From Citrobacter sp. Marseille-Q6884 (GTDB taxonomy: Bacteria; Pseudomonadota; Gammaproteobacteria; Enterobacterales; Enterobacteriaceae), in assembly GCF_945906775.1 (NCBI RefSeq), contig NZ_CAMDRE010000001.1, forward strand, positions 2,604,001 to 2,668,000: 64,000 nucleotides of DNA. Direction: 5' to 3'. The position numbers and the translations under genes were made by a program. Under the pieces are notes generated by a model. It saw nothing but the letters and a program-made list of their open reading frames with translations, did no database searches and was not told the DNA's origin. Below are positions 8,830-18,695 of this stretch, in pieces. Every line of letters starts with the position of its first letter. Position 1 is the stretch's first letter.

Positions 8830-10196
8830 GCCTGAACTCCTTCTGGCGTCACCTGTTCAATGTGGAAATCAAAACGCAGTGCATCGCTTGCTTCAATCAG
8901 GTGGTAGATTGAGAACTCATACACCGGCCCACTCTGAATATCAGATGGTGAGAACGGGAAGGCGAGGTTGCCCGCAGTCGCAATACGATTTTCATAGCCG
9001 TAATGCAGCAGAGTTGAGCGCACCAGCGAACAAACGCTGTTGGCAATATCCTGCGTGGGCGCGACCACATCCAGTAAAATCCCCAGTTCATGCCCGGCGG
9101 TTTTCATCGGTTCATGATTACCCATCACGCCATTTTTACCGTACAGATGGAACGTCATGCGGATACTGTCATCATTCAGCGAAAGGTTACGCGCCACGCT
9201 GGCTTGTACCTCTTCAAGAATGGTGTCAATGCTGGCAATCATAATCGGGTCGCGCGTTCCGGCGATGGTCAGACAACGGAAGCCAACCTGACGCGCACCT
9301 TCCAGCTTCAGCGCATACGGCGTTTCTTCATGACGCGAACCGCTGACATACACTTCACCTTCGTTAACGGCGGTGAAGGTACATGCTTTCAGGTTCAGTA
9401 CGCCACCGGGTCCTGGCAGAAAATAGGGATCGGACTTCTCATACAGGGTGTGGGCCGCTGCAGAGGTTTCAGTGAACTTACGCTTAGGGTTGAACGCCTT
9501 CAGCGTAAAGCCGTTGTCGTCAATGATCCCCATCGCGCAATCCGAGCCGGAGCCAGGGGTGGCGGCAATAGCAGCACACTCAAGGATTTTACCGCAGTGA
9601 AGCGCCAGACCTTCATCAAAGCCCTGCATAATCGGCAGTGCAGCGAAACAGGCGGGATCGTAAGCACGTCCACCCAGAACCACCTGCGCACCCGCTTCAA
9701 GCGCACGCTGGAAAGGTTCAACACCCATCTGTGCGACGATATAGGTGCTCTCTTCGATAGCCTCGTGAGTCAGTTCAGGGACAAAATCCAGTGCGGTGAT
9801 TTTGCCGTTATCCAGCGCCTGATGAACGATTTCTTTATCGACATCAGACGGGATCAGCGCCAGCGAGAACGACAGTTTTTCTTCCTGTGCGATCTCATGG
9901 ATTATCTGGCGACACCACTCCAGATGAGGGGCGGCACCCGAACCACCGGCGGTACCGATCACCACCGGGATGTTGTTCTTAACGCCTGCCACGATCATAT
10001 AGCGCAGATCGCGTTTTACTCCAGCCCTGTCAGTAAAGGGTTTACCTGCCCCCAGGTAGTGGGGGCCAGGATCGGAGGAACCCGCGTCAACCGCAATAAG
10101 ATCGGGTGACTCTTCCATGGCTTTACGAAAACTCTCTTCCGGGAAGCCATAACCCAGAATAGCTGTAGGCGATAAGATCTTAAATGTGCGTGCCAT
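8826..10196 (-). CDS. DUF1446 / acyclic terpene utilization AtuA-like protein
   Basis: 456 residues of the DUF1446 family, with the N-terminal DAGSSDPGPHYLG segment and GTAGGSGAAPH glycine-rich motif. AtuA proteins occur in acyclic terpene and leucine catabolism, but their reaction is not firmly known. Here it lies 3 bases downstream of methylaspartase and is coupled to DUF4387, so it should act in glutamate/methylaspartate catabolism. It may act on mesaconate or citramalate, or on a CoA-linked form of them; this role is inference. Confidence 0.78.
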   Translation of the reverse strand: MARTFKILSPTAILGYGFPEESFRKAMEESPDLIAVDAGSSDPGPHYLGAGKPFTDRAGVKRDLRYMIVAGVKNNIPVVIGTAGGSGAAPHLEWCRQIIHEIAQEEKLSFSLALIPSDVDKEIVHQALDNGKITALDFVPELTHEAIEESTYIVAQMGVEPFQRALEAGAQVVLGGRAYDPACFAALPIMQGFDEGLALHCGKILECAAIAATPGSGSDCAMGIIDDNGFTLKAFNPKRKFTETSAAAHTLYEKSDPYFLPGPGGVLNLKACTFTAVNEGEVYVSGSRHEETPYALKLEGARQVGFRCLTIAGTRDPIMIASIDTILEEVQASVARNLSLNDDSIRMTFHLYGKNGVMGNHEPMKTAGHELGILLDVVAPTQDIANSVCSLVRSTLLHYGYENRIATAGNLAFPFSPSDIQSGPVYEFSIYHLIEASDALRFDFHIEQVTPEGVQA

Positions 10197-10199
10197 CTC

Positions 10200-11441
10200 T
10201 TAATCCTTAGTCTGCAACAGCGCGATGGTGCGGTTCATTTCGTTAAACACGATATTGAGACCTTCATCGAAGCCCATACCCGGTTTGATCAGCATGCGCA
10301 TTGGACGTGCCGCCAACGCGACGTGTACGCAGGTGCGAGCGCTGATCTCAGTTTCGTTACAGGTACCGCCCTGGTAGGCTTCCATTGCGTGTTTGTTGCA
10401 GTACAGCACTGCATCAACGATGTTGTGAATACCACCGAGATCAGGCGTTTTGATCTGTACCATGTGGCAGCTGCCTGCATCGGTGAAGTCCACGATATCC
10501 TGATAGGTGTTACACCATTCATCAGCAACGATTTTCACACCGGAGCCCAGACGGGTCAGCTCTTTGGTGATGGCAGTCAGCATACGGATCTGATCTGGCT
10601 TGTTGCCCGCATCGACTGGACCTTCAATGTACAGTGGCAGACCCTGTGCTTCTGCTTCCAGACTGGCGATGTATTCAGCGCAACGAACCGGGTCCATATC
10701 AAAAATCAGACCAATGGTGCCGTACACATCAATATGCAGCGTTGGGTGATAACGCTCGCTGGTGCGCAAGCTTAAAATACGGTTGGACAACCAGCGCACG
10801 TATTCACGCAGTTTTTCGCCTTTATAGCCCAGTTTCTCTTCAACGTTGTTGATCAACGCGTGTGGCAGTACGTCCACGCCTTTGAGGATCATCTTGTCAA
10901 CGGCGATATAGCGGTCATCACCGCTCTGACCAAATAATGGAATGGCTTCTGGCACGCAGGGTAATTGCCATTCATCGCAAACGACTTCTGTTTTCAGACG
11001 ACCAGTGGCCAGTGCAGTGGCGTCAAGCAGCGCCTGAGACAAACCGTAACGGACTGCGGTATGTAACAGATTGCCTTCAATACGCAATTGGTCGAAGAAA
11101 CGTGCGTTTGGCAGGAACGAATCAACGTCACGGCCTTCCAGCAGTGGTTTGATGTGATCGTTCAGGAACGGAATGAAGTTCTCAGCCAGGAACAGTGGAT
11201 CACGGCCGCCTGCGCCGGAATACTGTACCGCTGCACAATCACCGACGGCTACCGCGCCATTTTCCAGAATCAACTGTACGGAAACACATTCCCCCGCCTG
11301 ACGAACAGATGTAAACCCAGGTGTAACCGGATCGCCGGTATAGATAAACCCATCGTGACCTGCACCGTTTTTAATGGCCTGCTGATCGTCAAAATAAAAT
11401 GAGGAGTAGCCAGCGGTGAAAAGGGCCTGTTTAATTTTCAT
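10200..11441 (-). CDS. mal: Methylaspartate ammonia-lyase
   Basis: 413 residues, the exact length of the Citrobacter amalonaticus enzyme. All its known key residues are present at the same positions: H194 and K331 (catalytic bases) and the Mg ligands D238, E273 and D307. An enolase-superfamily lyase, it converts (2S,3S)-3-methylaspartate to mesaconate and ammonia, the second step of the methylaspartate route of glutamate fermentation. The start codon overlaps the end of glmE by 1 base, so the genes form one operon. Confidence 0.97.
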   Translation of the reverse strand: MKIKQALFTAGYSSFYFDDQQAIKNGAGHDGFIYTGDPVTPGFTSVRQAGECVSVQLILENGAVAVGDCAAVQYSGAGGRDPLFLAENFIPFLNDHIKPLLEGRDVDSFLPNARFFDQLRIEGNLLHTAVRYGLSQALLDATALATGRLKTEVVCDEWQLPCVPEAIPLFGQSGDDRYIAVDKMILKGVDVLPHALINNVEEKLGYKGEKLREYVRWLSNRILSLRTSERYHPTLHIDVYGTIGLIFDMDPVRCAEYIASLEAEAQGLPLYIEGPVDAGNKPDQIRMLTAITKELTRLGSGVKIVADEWCNTYQDIVDFTDAGSCHMVQIKTPDLGGIHNIVDAVLYCNKHAMEAYQGGTCNETEISARTCVHVALAARPMRMLIKPGMGFDEGLNIVFNEMNRTIALLQTKD

Positions 11442-12886
11442 TATGGTCTTCCTATTAATTTACTGTGGGATACGGCGTTGATGTCATCAATGACCATCTG
11501 GAAAGAAGGTTTACGACCTTCAAAATGTGCACGCTCTGCGACGTAGTCGTGGTGCAGGGCGAGAATATCTTTCGGCAGCGGAACCGCACCGGCTTCGAGA
11601 ATGCGGATTGCACCAGTGTTATCGCGAACAGGCAGGATTTTGCCGGCGTTACAGGCTGCTGGAGCGAAAGGTACATCCAGAACACCTGCTTCAAAGGCCA
11701 GCACGGTGCCGCGTGCAATGTCACCATTACCCAGTTCAAAGACTTTTTTCAGTACAGCGCGGACTTCGCTCTTAATCAGCTCGACTTCCTGTTCCACGGC
11801 AGCGCACTGCGGGAATTTCTGGTCGCTGACCATGTTGAGCATCTGGCGTGAAGCTTTGAGTCCCTGGGCATTGGCCGCCGCTGTCGGGATACCGAATGCT
11901 TCATGTGGGCTTTTGGTGATCACTTTAGTGGCACCGGACATACCCGCAACTGCAGCACCCCAGGCGATAACGGAGAATGCTTTTGCTTCATCTTCCGGGA
12001 AACCGCCCATCCACTGGTGGAATACGGTGCTCAGCTCGTAATCGTCGAAGCCGTAGTTCTGGAAGTATTCGTGGGACAGTTCACGCAGAGCTTGAATTGC
12101 CGCGATATCCTGAGTCAGACTGCCGACCTGGCCGTAACCAACGGTGATGGATTTCACGCCTTGTTCCAGCGCCAGCAGACCTTCGATAATGGCAACCGAG
12201 TGGGACATAAATGGCGGGATCAGCGTACCGGTCAACGGACCAAACGGTTCACGGTTAATGCGAATGCCGTTTTCTTCGTACAGTCCCATCAGGCGATCGC
12301 AGTACTGCCAGTCACGGATAGATTTTTCCAGGGTGACGCGTTTAGCGTAAGGGATGTTGTAGGAGATACCGCCGCCTTCGTAGCTGGTAAAGCCACTGGC
12401 CATGGCGATTTCTGCCAGCAGACGCGCATCCGGCGTGCCGTGGCGAACCTGAATCGGTTTGTCCAGCGATTCTGTCATACGACGGCAGGCAGCAACACCG
12501 TGGTTGACGACCGGTAAACCATTAAGCTTGGAGGTTCCGGCTTCGATGGATTTTTGGATCCCAACGGCGGCTTCTTCATAGCGGTTCAGACGGGTATAGG
12601 CATCGATGGTGCTGGGCAGCAGATCGCACTCTTCCTGTAATGTTTTGAGCAATTCAATGTGCTCATCCATTAATGCAACGCCTGCACGCGGCTGGCTCAG
12701 GGTTTTACCTTCCTGGTCGGCCTTCAGCAGTGCAAGAGAGAAACGTTTTTTCTCTGGAATTGATTGCTGGTACTTCACGCCATCTTCAAAGTTTTCAACG
12801 TCCTTGCCGGTATGCCAGGTTTGCAGCACCTGATGCCTTTCGGTCATGAATTCATCATGGGTCAATTTTTTATTTCGAAGTTCCAT
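11441..12886 (-). CDS. glmE: Glutamate mutase epsilon (catalytic) subunit
   Basis: 481 residues, full length for GlmE/MutE (Clostridium ~483). Family landmarks include the RHGTPDARLLAE segment and GEEG-like barrel loops such as SYEGGGISYNIPYAK. With GlmS and adenosylcobalamin it rearranges L-glutamate to threo-3-methylaspartate by a radical mechanism. It lies 12 bases after glmL and runs directly into mal. Confidence 0.95.
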   Translation of the reverse strand: MELRNKKLTHDEFMTERHQVLQTWHTGKDVENFEDGVKYQQSIPEKKRFSLALLKADQEGKTLSQPRAGVALMDEHIELLKTLQEECDLLPSTIDAYTRLNRYEEAAVGIQKSIEAGTSKLNGLPVVNHGVAACRRMTESLDKPIQVRHGTPDARLLAEIAMASGFTSYEGGGISYNIPYAKRVTLEKSIRDWQYCDRLMGLYEENGIRINREPFGPLTGTLIPPFMSHSVAIIEGLLALEQGVKSITVGYGQVGSLTQDIAAIQALRELSHEYFQNYGFDDYELSTVFHQWMGGFPEDEAKAFSVIAWGAAVAGMSGATKVITKSPHEAFGIPTAAANAQGLKASRQMLNMVSDQKFPQCAAVEQEVELIKSEVRAVLKKVFELGNGDIARGTVLAFEAGVLDVPFAPAACNAGKILPVRDNTGAIRILEAGAVPLPKDILALHHDYVAERAHFEGRKPSFQMVIDDINAVSHSKLIGRP

Positions 12887-12898
12887 TCGTAGCTGCCT

Positions 12899-14293
12899 TT
12901 AGTTTTGTAGGGTTAAACACTGAATGCTGGTGCGAGCAGCGGCTTGCGGGTGCAGCCTGGCGACGTTTGCCAGAAGAGGGAGCAGGCCATATGAATCGCG
13001 GTAATACTCAAACTGATTCGGTAACAGAATTCTTTTACCCTGGTCGTCCAACTCCCGGTATTTGAGCCAGTTATGGATATCGAACTGGCCGGCGCGCGAG
13101 AGCCATCCACCTGAACCGACGACTTTACGTACGGTGGTGAGATCGCGACCCATCTGTAAATCCACATTACCTACGCAGGTACAAACCTGCTTTTTAGTGC
13201 CCGCGTGGCGCTCAGTGGCATAGCCCACGCACAAACCTGCCAGCAGAGTATCGAAATACTTTTCTTCTTCGCTGATTGGCAGGTAATCCGGTTGCCCAAC
13301 CAGATGCCGCAGGTAGCGGTAAAATGCTTCCTCACGCTGTGGCTGCTGGGCAAAGATAACTTTCACCATCTCCTGGGTACTTTCCCCCACGACGACGGCG
13401 GAAACGCGCATTCCCAGATCGCCTTCAACGGTACGTTTGACGAAAGGTTCTGGCACGCCATGCAGTACGGTGTCGGGGGCGAGGATATTCGCGCTGGCCG
13501 AATAGACATCCGTGGTGGCTCCGCCCATGTCGATCAGCATGAATTCCTTCCATGCACTGTCGTAATCGCTAATTGCTTTTACCAGTTCATACACCGTCCA
13601 CGGTGTCGGCATGGGTTCTTCGCCAGTTTCACCTACAATGACGTCCAAACCTTTGCCTTTAACAATGCGAGACAAGAACACGTCGCAAATGGCCTGACGT
13701 GCGGCAAACGGATTTGGATGATCAAGATCGGGCAGGATGTTATCTACCGTGGTCAGATCTTTATGTCCCAGAATGGTTTGTATATCGTCCTGAATGTCCC
13801 GATTTCCGGCGTAGATAATGGCGCAATCAAGCTTTGACTCTGCCAGCGCACGCGCATTAGCAAGGCCGTAGCTTTCTTCACCGCCATCTGTACCTCCGGT
13901 AAACAGCAGGATGTCTGGTGGTGAGGATTCCAGCGCCTGAATGTCATGACGATTCAGCTTGTACGAATAATATTGCGCGATCTTTGCTCCCGCCGAATGC
14001 GCGGTTACTTTCGCCGATTCCAGCGTAATGGAAGGCACCAGCCCCATTGCTGCAACAGCGAGGCCGCCCTTGGCCGACGAGGAGTATTTCAACTGCACTT
14101 CACCACTTTTCAGTAACGGGCGAGCATCGGCAACATTCAGCACCTGATTCAGGCTGGCAAAAAAACCGTCTGCCAGATGATGTGTGGTGGTTGGGGTCAG
14201 GACATGGTTTACCAGGGTTAACGCCTCTCCTTCATGTGCGAAGAGGGCTGCCTTAGTCCATGTCGAGCCGATATCGACAGAAACTGTTTGCAT
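12899..14293 (-). CDS. glmL: Glutamate mutase reactivating factor (MutL/GlmL)
   Basis: 464 residues from the ATG at 14293, whose A overlaps the glmS stop (ATGA). The upstream in-frame ATG at 14314 lies inside glmS. It begins with the actin/Hsp70-type phosphate motif VDIGSTWTKAALF and has MLIDMGGATTDVYS as the second phosphate motif, with FTGGTDGGEES between. The family (often annotated MutL, unrelated to mismatch repair) is an ATPase chaperone that exchanges damaged cobalamin on glutamate mutase. Confidence 0.9.
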   Translation of the reverse strand: MQTVSVDIGSTWTKAALFAHEGEALTLVNHVLTPTTTHHLADGFFASLNQVLNVADARPLLKSGEVQLKYSSSAKGGLAVAAMGLVPSITLESAKVTAHSAGAKIAQYYSYKLNRHDIQALESSPPDILLFTGGTDGGEESYGLANARALAESKLDCAIIYAGNRDIQDDIQTILGHKDLTTVDNILPDLDHPNPFAARQAICDVFLSRIVKGKGLDVIVGETGEEPMPTPWTVYELVKAISDYDSAWKEFMLIDMGGATTDVYSASANILAPDTVLHGVPEPFVKRTVEGDLGMRVSAVVVGESTQEMVKVIFAQQPQREEAFYRYLRHLVGQPDYLPISEEEKYFDTLLAGLCVGYATERHAGTKKQVCTCVGNVDLQMGRDLTTVRKVVGSGGWLSRAGQFDIHNWLKYRELDDQGKRILLPNQFEYYRDSYGLLPLLANVARLHPQAAARTSIQCLTLQN

Positions 14294-14742
14294 CAGATAG
14301 CCTCTTCCAGGCAACGCTGTTCGAGGCCATTATGTTGATGAATATCATTAGTGATCAGCGCACAGACATCTTCGAGGTCATGGCTGGGGGCGAAGACACG
14401 GTTAAAGCCCATCTCTTTAAACTTCACTTCTACATCGGCAAAGTCATGTTTACCCACTACGAGGTTACCGCCGACATAGAGCAGGATATCGCCGAGGCCG
14501 CGTTCGATGCAGCGCTCACGTAATCCGAGGCAGTCAATGTCGCCATGGCCGTAGATGGAGGACACGACGATGGCATCGGCGCCGGTTTCAATCGCGGCAT
14601 CAATATATTCATCCTGACTCACCATCACTCCGAGGTTGATTACGTGAAAATCATGAGCAGTAAATACGCGGTCCAGAACTTTATTGCCTACTGCATGGCA
14701 GTCAGCACCGATGACGCCAATAACAAGTGTAGATTTCTTCAT
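14293..14742 (-). CDS. glmS: Glutamate mutase sigma (cobalamin-binding) subunit
   Basis: 149 residues with the B12-binding DxHxxG motif as D14-C-H16-A-V-G19; H16 is the lower cobalt ligand in base-off/His-on binding. A later GGNLVV matches the conserved GG near the corrin tail. It is slightly longer than clostridial GlmS (137). It is the first gene of the minus-strand glutamate operon, with the promoter in the gap to its right. Confidence 0.95.
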   Translation of the reverse strand: MKKSTLVIGVIGADCHAVGNKVLDRVFTAHDFHVINLGVMVSQDEYIDAAIETGADAIVVSSIYGHGDIDCLGLRERCIERGLGDILLYVGGNLVVGKHDFADVEVKFKEMGFNRVFAPSHDLEDVCALITNDIHQHNGLEQRCLEEAI

Positions 14743-15219
14743 GGGTAATCCTCTGTAGGGCTGATGGTCAATAAGTGAAAATTATTTTTAATATTTAGAG
14801 CATGGTGTATGACAACCTTTTAATAGTGTTGGAGTGTCTGTGTAAGCTAAAAAGGAAGCAATTGATCTATTTTCAAAATATCCTTCAAAAAATGATTATT
14901 ATATCAATGCGAAATTAAAGTGATTTAAAATCAACGGGTTGCGCTTGTTTTTTTGCTGGGTGTTTATTATTCGTAAAAAAACGCTAATAAATGACTTGCC
15001 ATGTTTGTGATCGAAATCTTATTTTATACGGGAGCCTTTCATACGCATTTTTAATAATTTCAAAAACATATTTGCTAAATAACTTGTGAACGAGTTAACG
15101 GTTTTTTATTTATTATTCTTATATGTCGAAAATAATTTATGTTAAATTTAAGATAAAAATGATAATAAAATGTGTGGAAGATATTTAATATTTGGCTCAC
15201 ATAGACAGAAGGGGAGGAA
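14743..15219. other. A+T-rich leader region upstream of glmS
   Basis: About 480 very A+T-rich bases left of the small open frame at 15220. It should carry the minus-strand promoter of the glm operon. No repeat, RNA gene or clear operator was recognised. Confidence 0.45.
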
Positions 15220-15327
15220 ATGATAACTTACGGTGATGATTCTGGTGGAAAGGCTGGGTTCTGGGCGCGGGAACATGTCCATGTTGGCCTGGTGAATGAA
15301 CTATTGTTCAGCTTCCAACTGAGATAG
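15220..15327 (+). CDS. Possible 35-residue protein upstream of cydA
   Basis: An ATG at 15220 is preceded by GGGGAGGAA, a near-perfect ribosome site that is rare in this A+T-rich gap. The frame runs 35 codons to TAG and has a more balanced base composition than its surroundings. The product is soluble-looking, with Gly, His and Trp residues, and I do not recognise it. It could be a real small protein, a leader peptide or a remnant of a lost gene. Confidence 0.35.
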   Translation: MITYGDDSGGKAGFWAREHVHVGLVNELLFSFQLR

Positions 15328-15957
15328 TTACATGATGGTGTTAATTATAAGTAAAATTAAAATTAATTATTTGTATAGAATAACGATTTCAAAACTTGCT
15401 AAAAAAAATCTGTGAGCTACCCGGCAATACTTACTCTTTATCTGCTACCGCATTTTGCCATCAAGATGGGTTAAAAGATCGTGTAGATTTAAATAAATAA
15501 TCTATCATTTGTAGTAACGGCAATTACCCATTGAAAAACAAGCCATTAACATCATATTCACTAGTCTTGCTTGTGATAAACATTGTTAACATTAAAATTG
15601 AAAATTGATTTAAATCAATGTTTAAAACTTGGTAAACGCTATCAAATGAGGTTAAATTGCTGCAGATCAAATTGGTCTGAAAGTGATAAATTAGCTATAA
15701 ATTGATCACTATCGAAAAATGCAAATTTACCTCGATAAAAACCTGTTTATTGTAAGGATTTTACGGCGTAATATAATTGCGGGATCAATTTGAGTGTTTT
15801 ATTAACATGTTTGTAACTTTTCATCATTGTCCTTTCTTCAAATGAGAAGAAAGAGCAGCGATGGTTGGGAGCAAATAAATTTGTATTGGGGCATGCGTGT
15901 GACCCTTTCTAACGGGGTTCACTCTCGGAGTCTTCATGCGATGAGCAAGGAGTCATG
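15328..15957. promoter_or_regulatory. cydA upstream control region
   Basis: 630 bases without a gene before cydA. In E. coli the equivalent region has several promoters controlled by ArcA and FNR. Here a perfect FNR-type palindrome (15605-15618) and nearby GTTAACATTAA-type ArcA-like sequence (from ~15585) are visible. AAGGAG sits just before the cydA start. Confidence 0.65.
15605..15618. promoter_or_regulatory. FNR binding site
   Basis: TTGATTTAAATCAA matches the FNR consensus TTGATnnnnATCAA exactly. It lies about 340 bases upstream of cydA, a gene known to be repressed by FNR under anaerobic conditions. Confidence 0.75.
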
Positions 15958-17526
15958 ATGTTAGATATAGTCGAACTGTCGCGCTTACAGTTTGCCTTGA
16001 CCGCGATGTACCACTTCCTGTTTGTGCCACTAACGCTGGGTATGGCGTTCTTGTTGGCCATCATGGAAACGGTCTACGTCCTTTCCGGCAAACAGATTTA
16101 TAAAGATATGACCAAGTTCTGGGGCAAGTTGTTTGGTATTAACTTTGCTCTGGGTGTGGCTACCGGTCTGACCATGGAGTTCCAGTTCGGGACTAACTGG
16201 TCTTACTATTCCCACTATGTCGGGGATATTTTCGGTGCGCCGCTGGCGATCGAAGGCTTAATGGCCTTCTTCCTCGAATCCACCTTTGTAGGTCTGTTCT
16301 TCTTCGGTTGGGACCGTCTGGGTAAAGTCCAGCACATGTGCGTAACCTGGTTAGTAGCCCTGGGCTCGAACCTGTCTGCACTGTGGATCCTTGTTGCTAA
16401 CGGCTGGATGCAAAACCCAATCGCTGCGGATTTCAACTTTGAAACCATGCGCATGGAGATGCTGAGCTTCTCTGAACTGGTGCTCAACCCGGTTGCACAG
16501 GTGAAATTTGTACACACCGTTGCTTCTGGCTATGTTTGTGGCGCGATGTTCGTTCTGGGTATCAGCTCCTACTATATGCTGCGTGGTCGTGACTTCGCGT
16601 TCGCTAAACGCTCTTTTGCTATCGCTGCCAGCTTCGGTATGGCTGCCATTCTCTCTGTTATCGTGCTGGGTGATGAATCCGGTTACGAAATGGGTGACGT
16701 GCAGAAAACCAAACTTGCCGCCATTGAAGCAGAATGGGAAACACAGCCTGCACCAGCATCCTTTACGCTGTTCGGTATTCCGGACCAGGATGCACAGGAA
16801 AACCATTTTGCGATTCAAATTCCTTATGCGCTGGGCATCATTGCCACCCGCTCTGTCGATACACCGGTAATCGGTCTGAAAGATCTGATGGTGCAGCATG
16901 AAGAGCGTATCCGTAACGGGATGAAAGCGTATCAACTGCTGGAAGAACTGCGTGCTGGCTCTACCGATCAGGCCGTTCGCGACCAGTTCAACAGCATGAA
17001 GAAAGATCTGGGATATGGTCTGCTGCTGAAGCGTTATACCGATAAGGTCACCGACGCGACTGAAGCACAAATTCAGCAGGCAACGAAAGATTCTATTCCG
17101 CGTGTCGCTCCGCTGTACTTCGCTTTCCGAATCATGGTGGCGTGCGGCATCCTGATGCTGGCTATTATCGCGGTATCCTTCTGGACTGTGATTCGTAACC
17201 GTATCGGTGAGAAAAAATGGCTGCTGCGCACCGCGCTGTATGCGATTCCATTACCATGGATTGCTATTGAGTCCGGTTGGTTTGTTGCAGAGTACGGCCG
17301 TCAACCGTGGGCCATTGGTGAAGTGTTACCGACAGCCGTGGCGAACTCTTCGCTGACTGCTGGCGACCTCATCTTCTCGATGCTGTTGATTTGCGGCCTG
17401 TATACGCTGTTCCTGGTGGCTGAACTGTACCTGATGTTCAAGTTTGCACGCCGTGGCCCGAGCAGCCTGAAAACCGGTCGTTATCACTACGAGCAGTCCA
17501 CTGTGACTTCTCAGCCGGCACGCTAA
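15958..17526 (+). CDS. cydA: Cytochrome bd-I ubiquinol oxidase subunit I
   Basis: 522 residues from the second ATG of an ATGATG pair, matching the E. coli start MLDIVELSRLQ and length. It is a multi-span membrane protein that binds hemes b558, b595 and d. The Q-loop (around GYEMGDVQKTKLAAIEAEWETQ, here 260s) and the C-terminal GRQPWAIGEVLPT motif are intact. It oxidises ubiquinol and reduces oxygen with high affinity. It is followed by cydB 15 bases on. Confidence 0.98.
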   Translation: MLDIVELSRLQFALTAMYHFLFVPLTLGMAFLLAIMETVYVLSGKQIYKDMTKFWGKLFGINFALGVATGLTMEFQFGTNWSYYSHYVGDIFGAPLAIEGLMAFFLESTFVGLFFFGWDRLGKVQHMCVTWLVALGSNLSALWILVANGWMQNPIAADFNFETMRMEMLSFSELVLNPVAQVKFVHTVASGYVCGAMFVLGISSYYMLRGRDFAFAKRSFAIAASFGMAAILSVIVLGDESGYEMGDVQKTKLAAIEAEWETQPAPASFTLFGIPDQDAQENHFAIQIPYALGIIATRSVDTPVIGLKDLMVQHEERIRNGMKAYQLLEELRAGSTDQAVRDQFNSMKKDLGYGLLLKRYTDKVTDATEAQIQQATKDSIPRVAPLYFAFRIMVACGILMLAIIAVSFWTVIRNRIGEKKWLLRTALYAIPLPWIAIESGWFVAEYGRQPWAIGEVLPTAVANSSLTAGDLIFSMLLICGLYTLFLVAELYLMFKFARRGPSSLKTGRYHYEQSTVTSQPAR

Positions 17527-17541
17527 GACAGGAGTCGTCAA

Positions 17542-18681
17542 ATGATCGATTATGAAGTATTGCGTTTTATCTGGTGGCTGCTGGTTGGCATTCTGCTGAT
17601 TGGTTTTGCAGTCACCGATGGCTTCGACATGGGGGTGGGCATGCTCACCCGCTTCCTCGGTCGCAATGATACCGAGCGTCGAATTATGATTAACTCCATC
17701 GCCCCACACTGGGACGGTAACCAGGTTTGGCTGATCACCGCGGGTGGCGCATTGTTCGCTGCATGGCCGATGGTTTATGCCGCTGCGTTCTCTGGTTTCT
17801 ATGTGGCGATGATCCTTGTACTGGCGTCATTGTTCTTCCGTCCGGTCGGTTTTGATTACCGCTCGAAGATTGAAGATATGCGCTGGCGCAACATGTGGGA
17901 CTGGGGCATCTTCATTGGTAGCTTCGTACCACCGCTGGTCATTGGTGTGGCGTTCGGTAACCTGCTGCAAGGGGTTCCGTTCCACATGGACGAGTACATG
18001 CGTTTGTACTACACCGGTAACTTCTTCCAGTTGCTGAATCCGTTTGGTCTGCTGGCAGGTATCGTCAGCGTGGGTATGATCATAACTCAGGGTGCGACCT
18101 ATCTGCAGATGCGTACCGTAGGTGAACTGCACCTGCGTGCACGTACGACTTCTCAGGTTGCGGCGCTGGTGACTCTGGTCTGCTTCGCGCTGGCAGGTGT
18201 CTGGGTCATTTACGGTATTGACGGTTATGTTGTGACTTCCGCACTGGATCACCATGCCGCATCTAACCCGATGACGAAGGAAGTGGCGCGTGAAGCGGGC
18301 GCATGGATGGTGAACTTTAATAGCTCACCGATCTTGTGGCTGGTTCCGGCTCTGGGTGTGGCTCTGCCACTGTTGACTATCCTGACTTCTCGTATGGATA
18401 AAGGGGCCTGGGCGTTTGTCTTCTCTTCACTGACATTGGCTTGCATCATTCTGACAGCGGGTATTGCCATGTTCCCGTTTGTGATGCCATCCAGCACGAT
18501 GCTGAATGCCAGCCTGACGATGTGGGATGCCACCTCCAGCCAGAGAACCTTGAACCTGATGACCTGGGTTGCGGCGGTGTTTGTACCGATTATTCTGCTT
18601 TACACCGGCTGGTGTTACTGGAAGATGTTCGGTCGCATCACGAAAGAAGATATTGAAAGCAACACCCACTCTCTGTACTAA
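17542..18681 (+). CDS. cydB: Cytochrome bd-I ubiquinol oxidase subunit II
   Basis: 379 residues, identical in length to E. coli CydB, beginning MIDYEVLRFIWW with the DGFDMGVGML motif. An integral membrane partner of CydA. The preceding AGGAG and short spacing fit the cydABX-ybgE operon. Confidence 0.98.
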   Translation: MIDYEVLRFIWWLLVGILLIGFAVTDGFDMGVGMLTRFLGRNDTERRIMINSIAPHWDGNQVWLITAGGALFAAWPMVYAAAFSGFYVAMILVLASLFFRPVGFDYRSKIEDMRWRNMWDWGIFIGSFVPPLVIGVAFGNLLQGVPFHMDEYMRLYYTGNFFQLLNPFGLLAGIVSVGMIITQGATYLQMRTVGELHLRARTTSQVAALVTLVCFALAGVWVIYGIDGYVVTSALDHHAASNPMTKEVAREAGAWMVNFNSSPILWLVPALGVALPLLTILTSRMDKGAWAFVFSSLTLACIILTAGIAMFPFVMPSSTMLNASLTMWDATSSQRTLNLMTWVAAVFVPIILLYTGWCYWKMFGRITKEDIESNTHSLY

Positions 18682-18695
18682 GTAAGGAGCTAAAA

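Noticed and set aside
9090..10109. 339-codon open frame opposite the DUF1446 gene
   Set aside because: Antisense shadow of a confident gene on the other strand; composition follows the codon pattern of the real gene.
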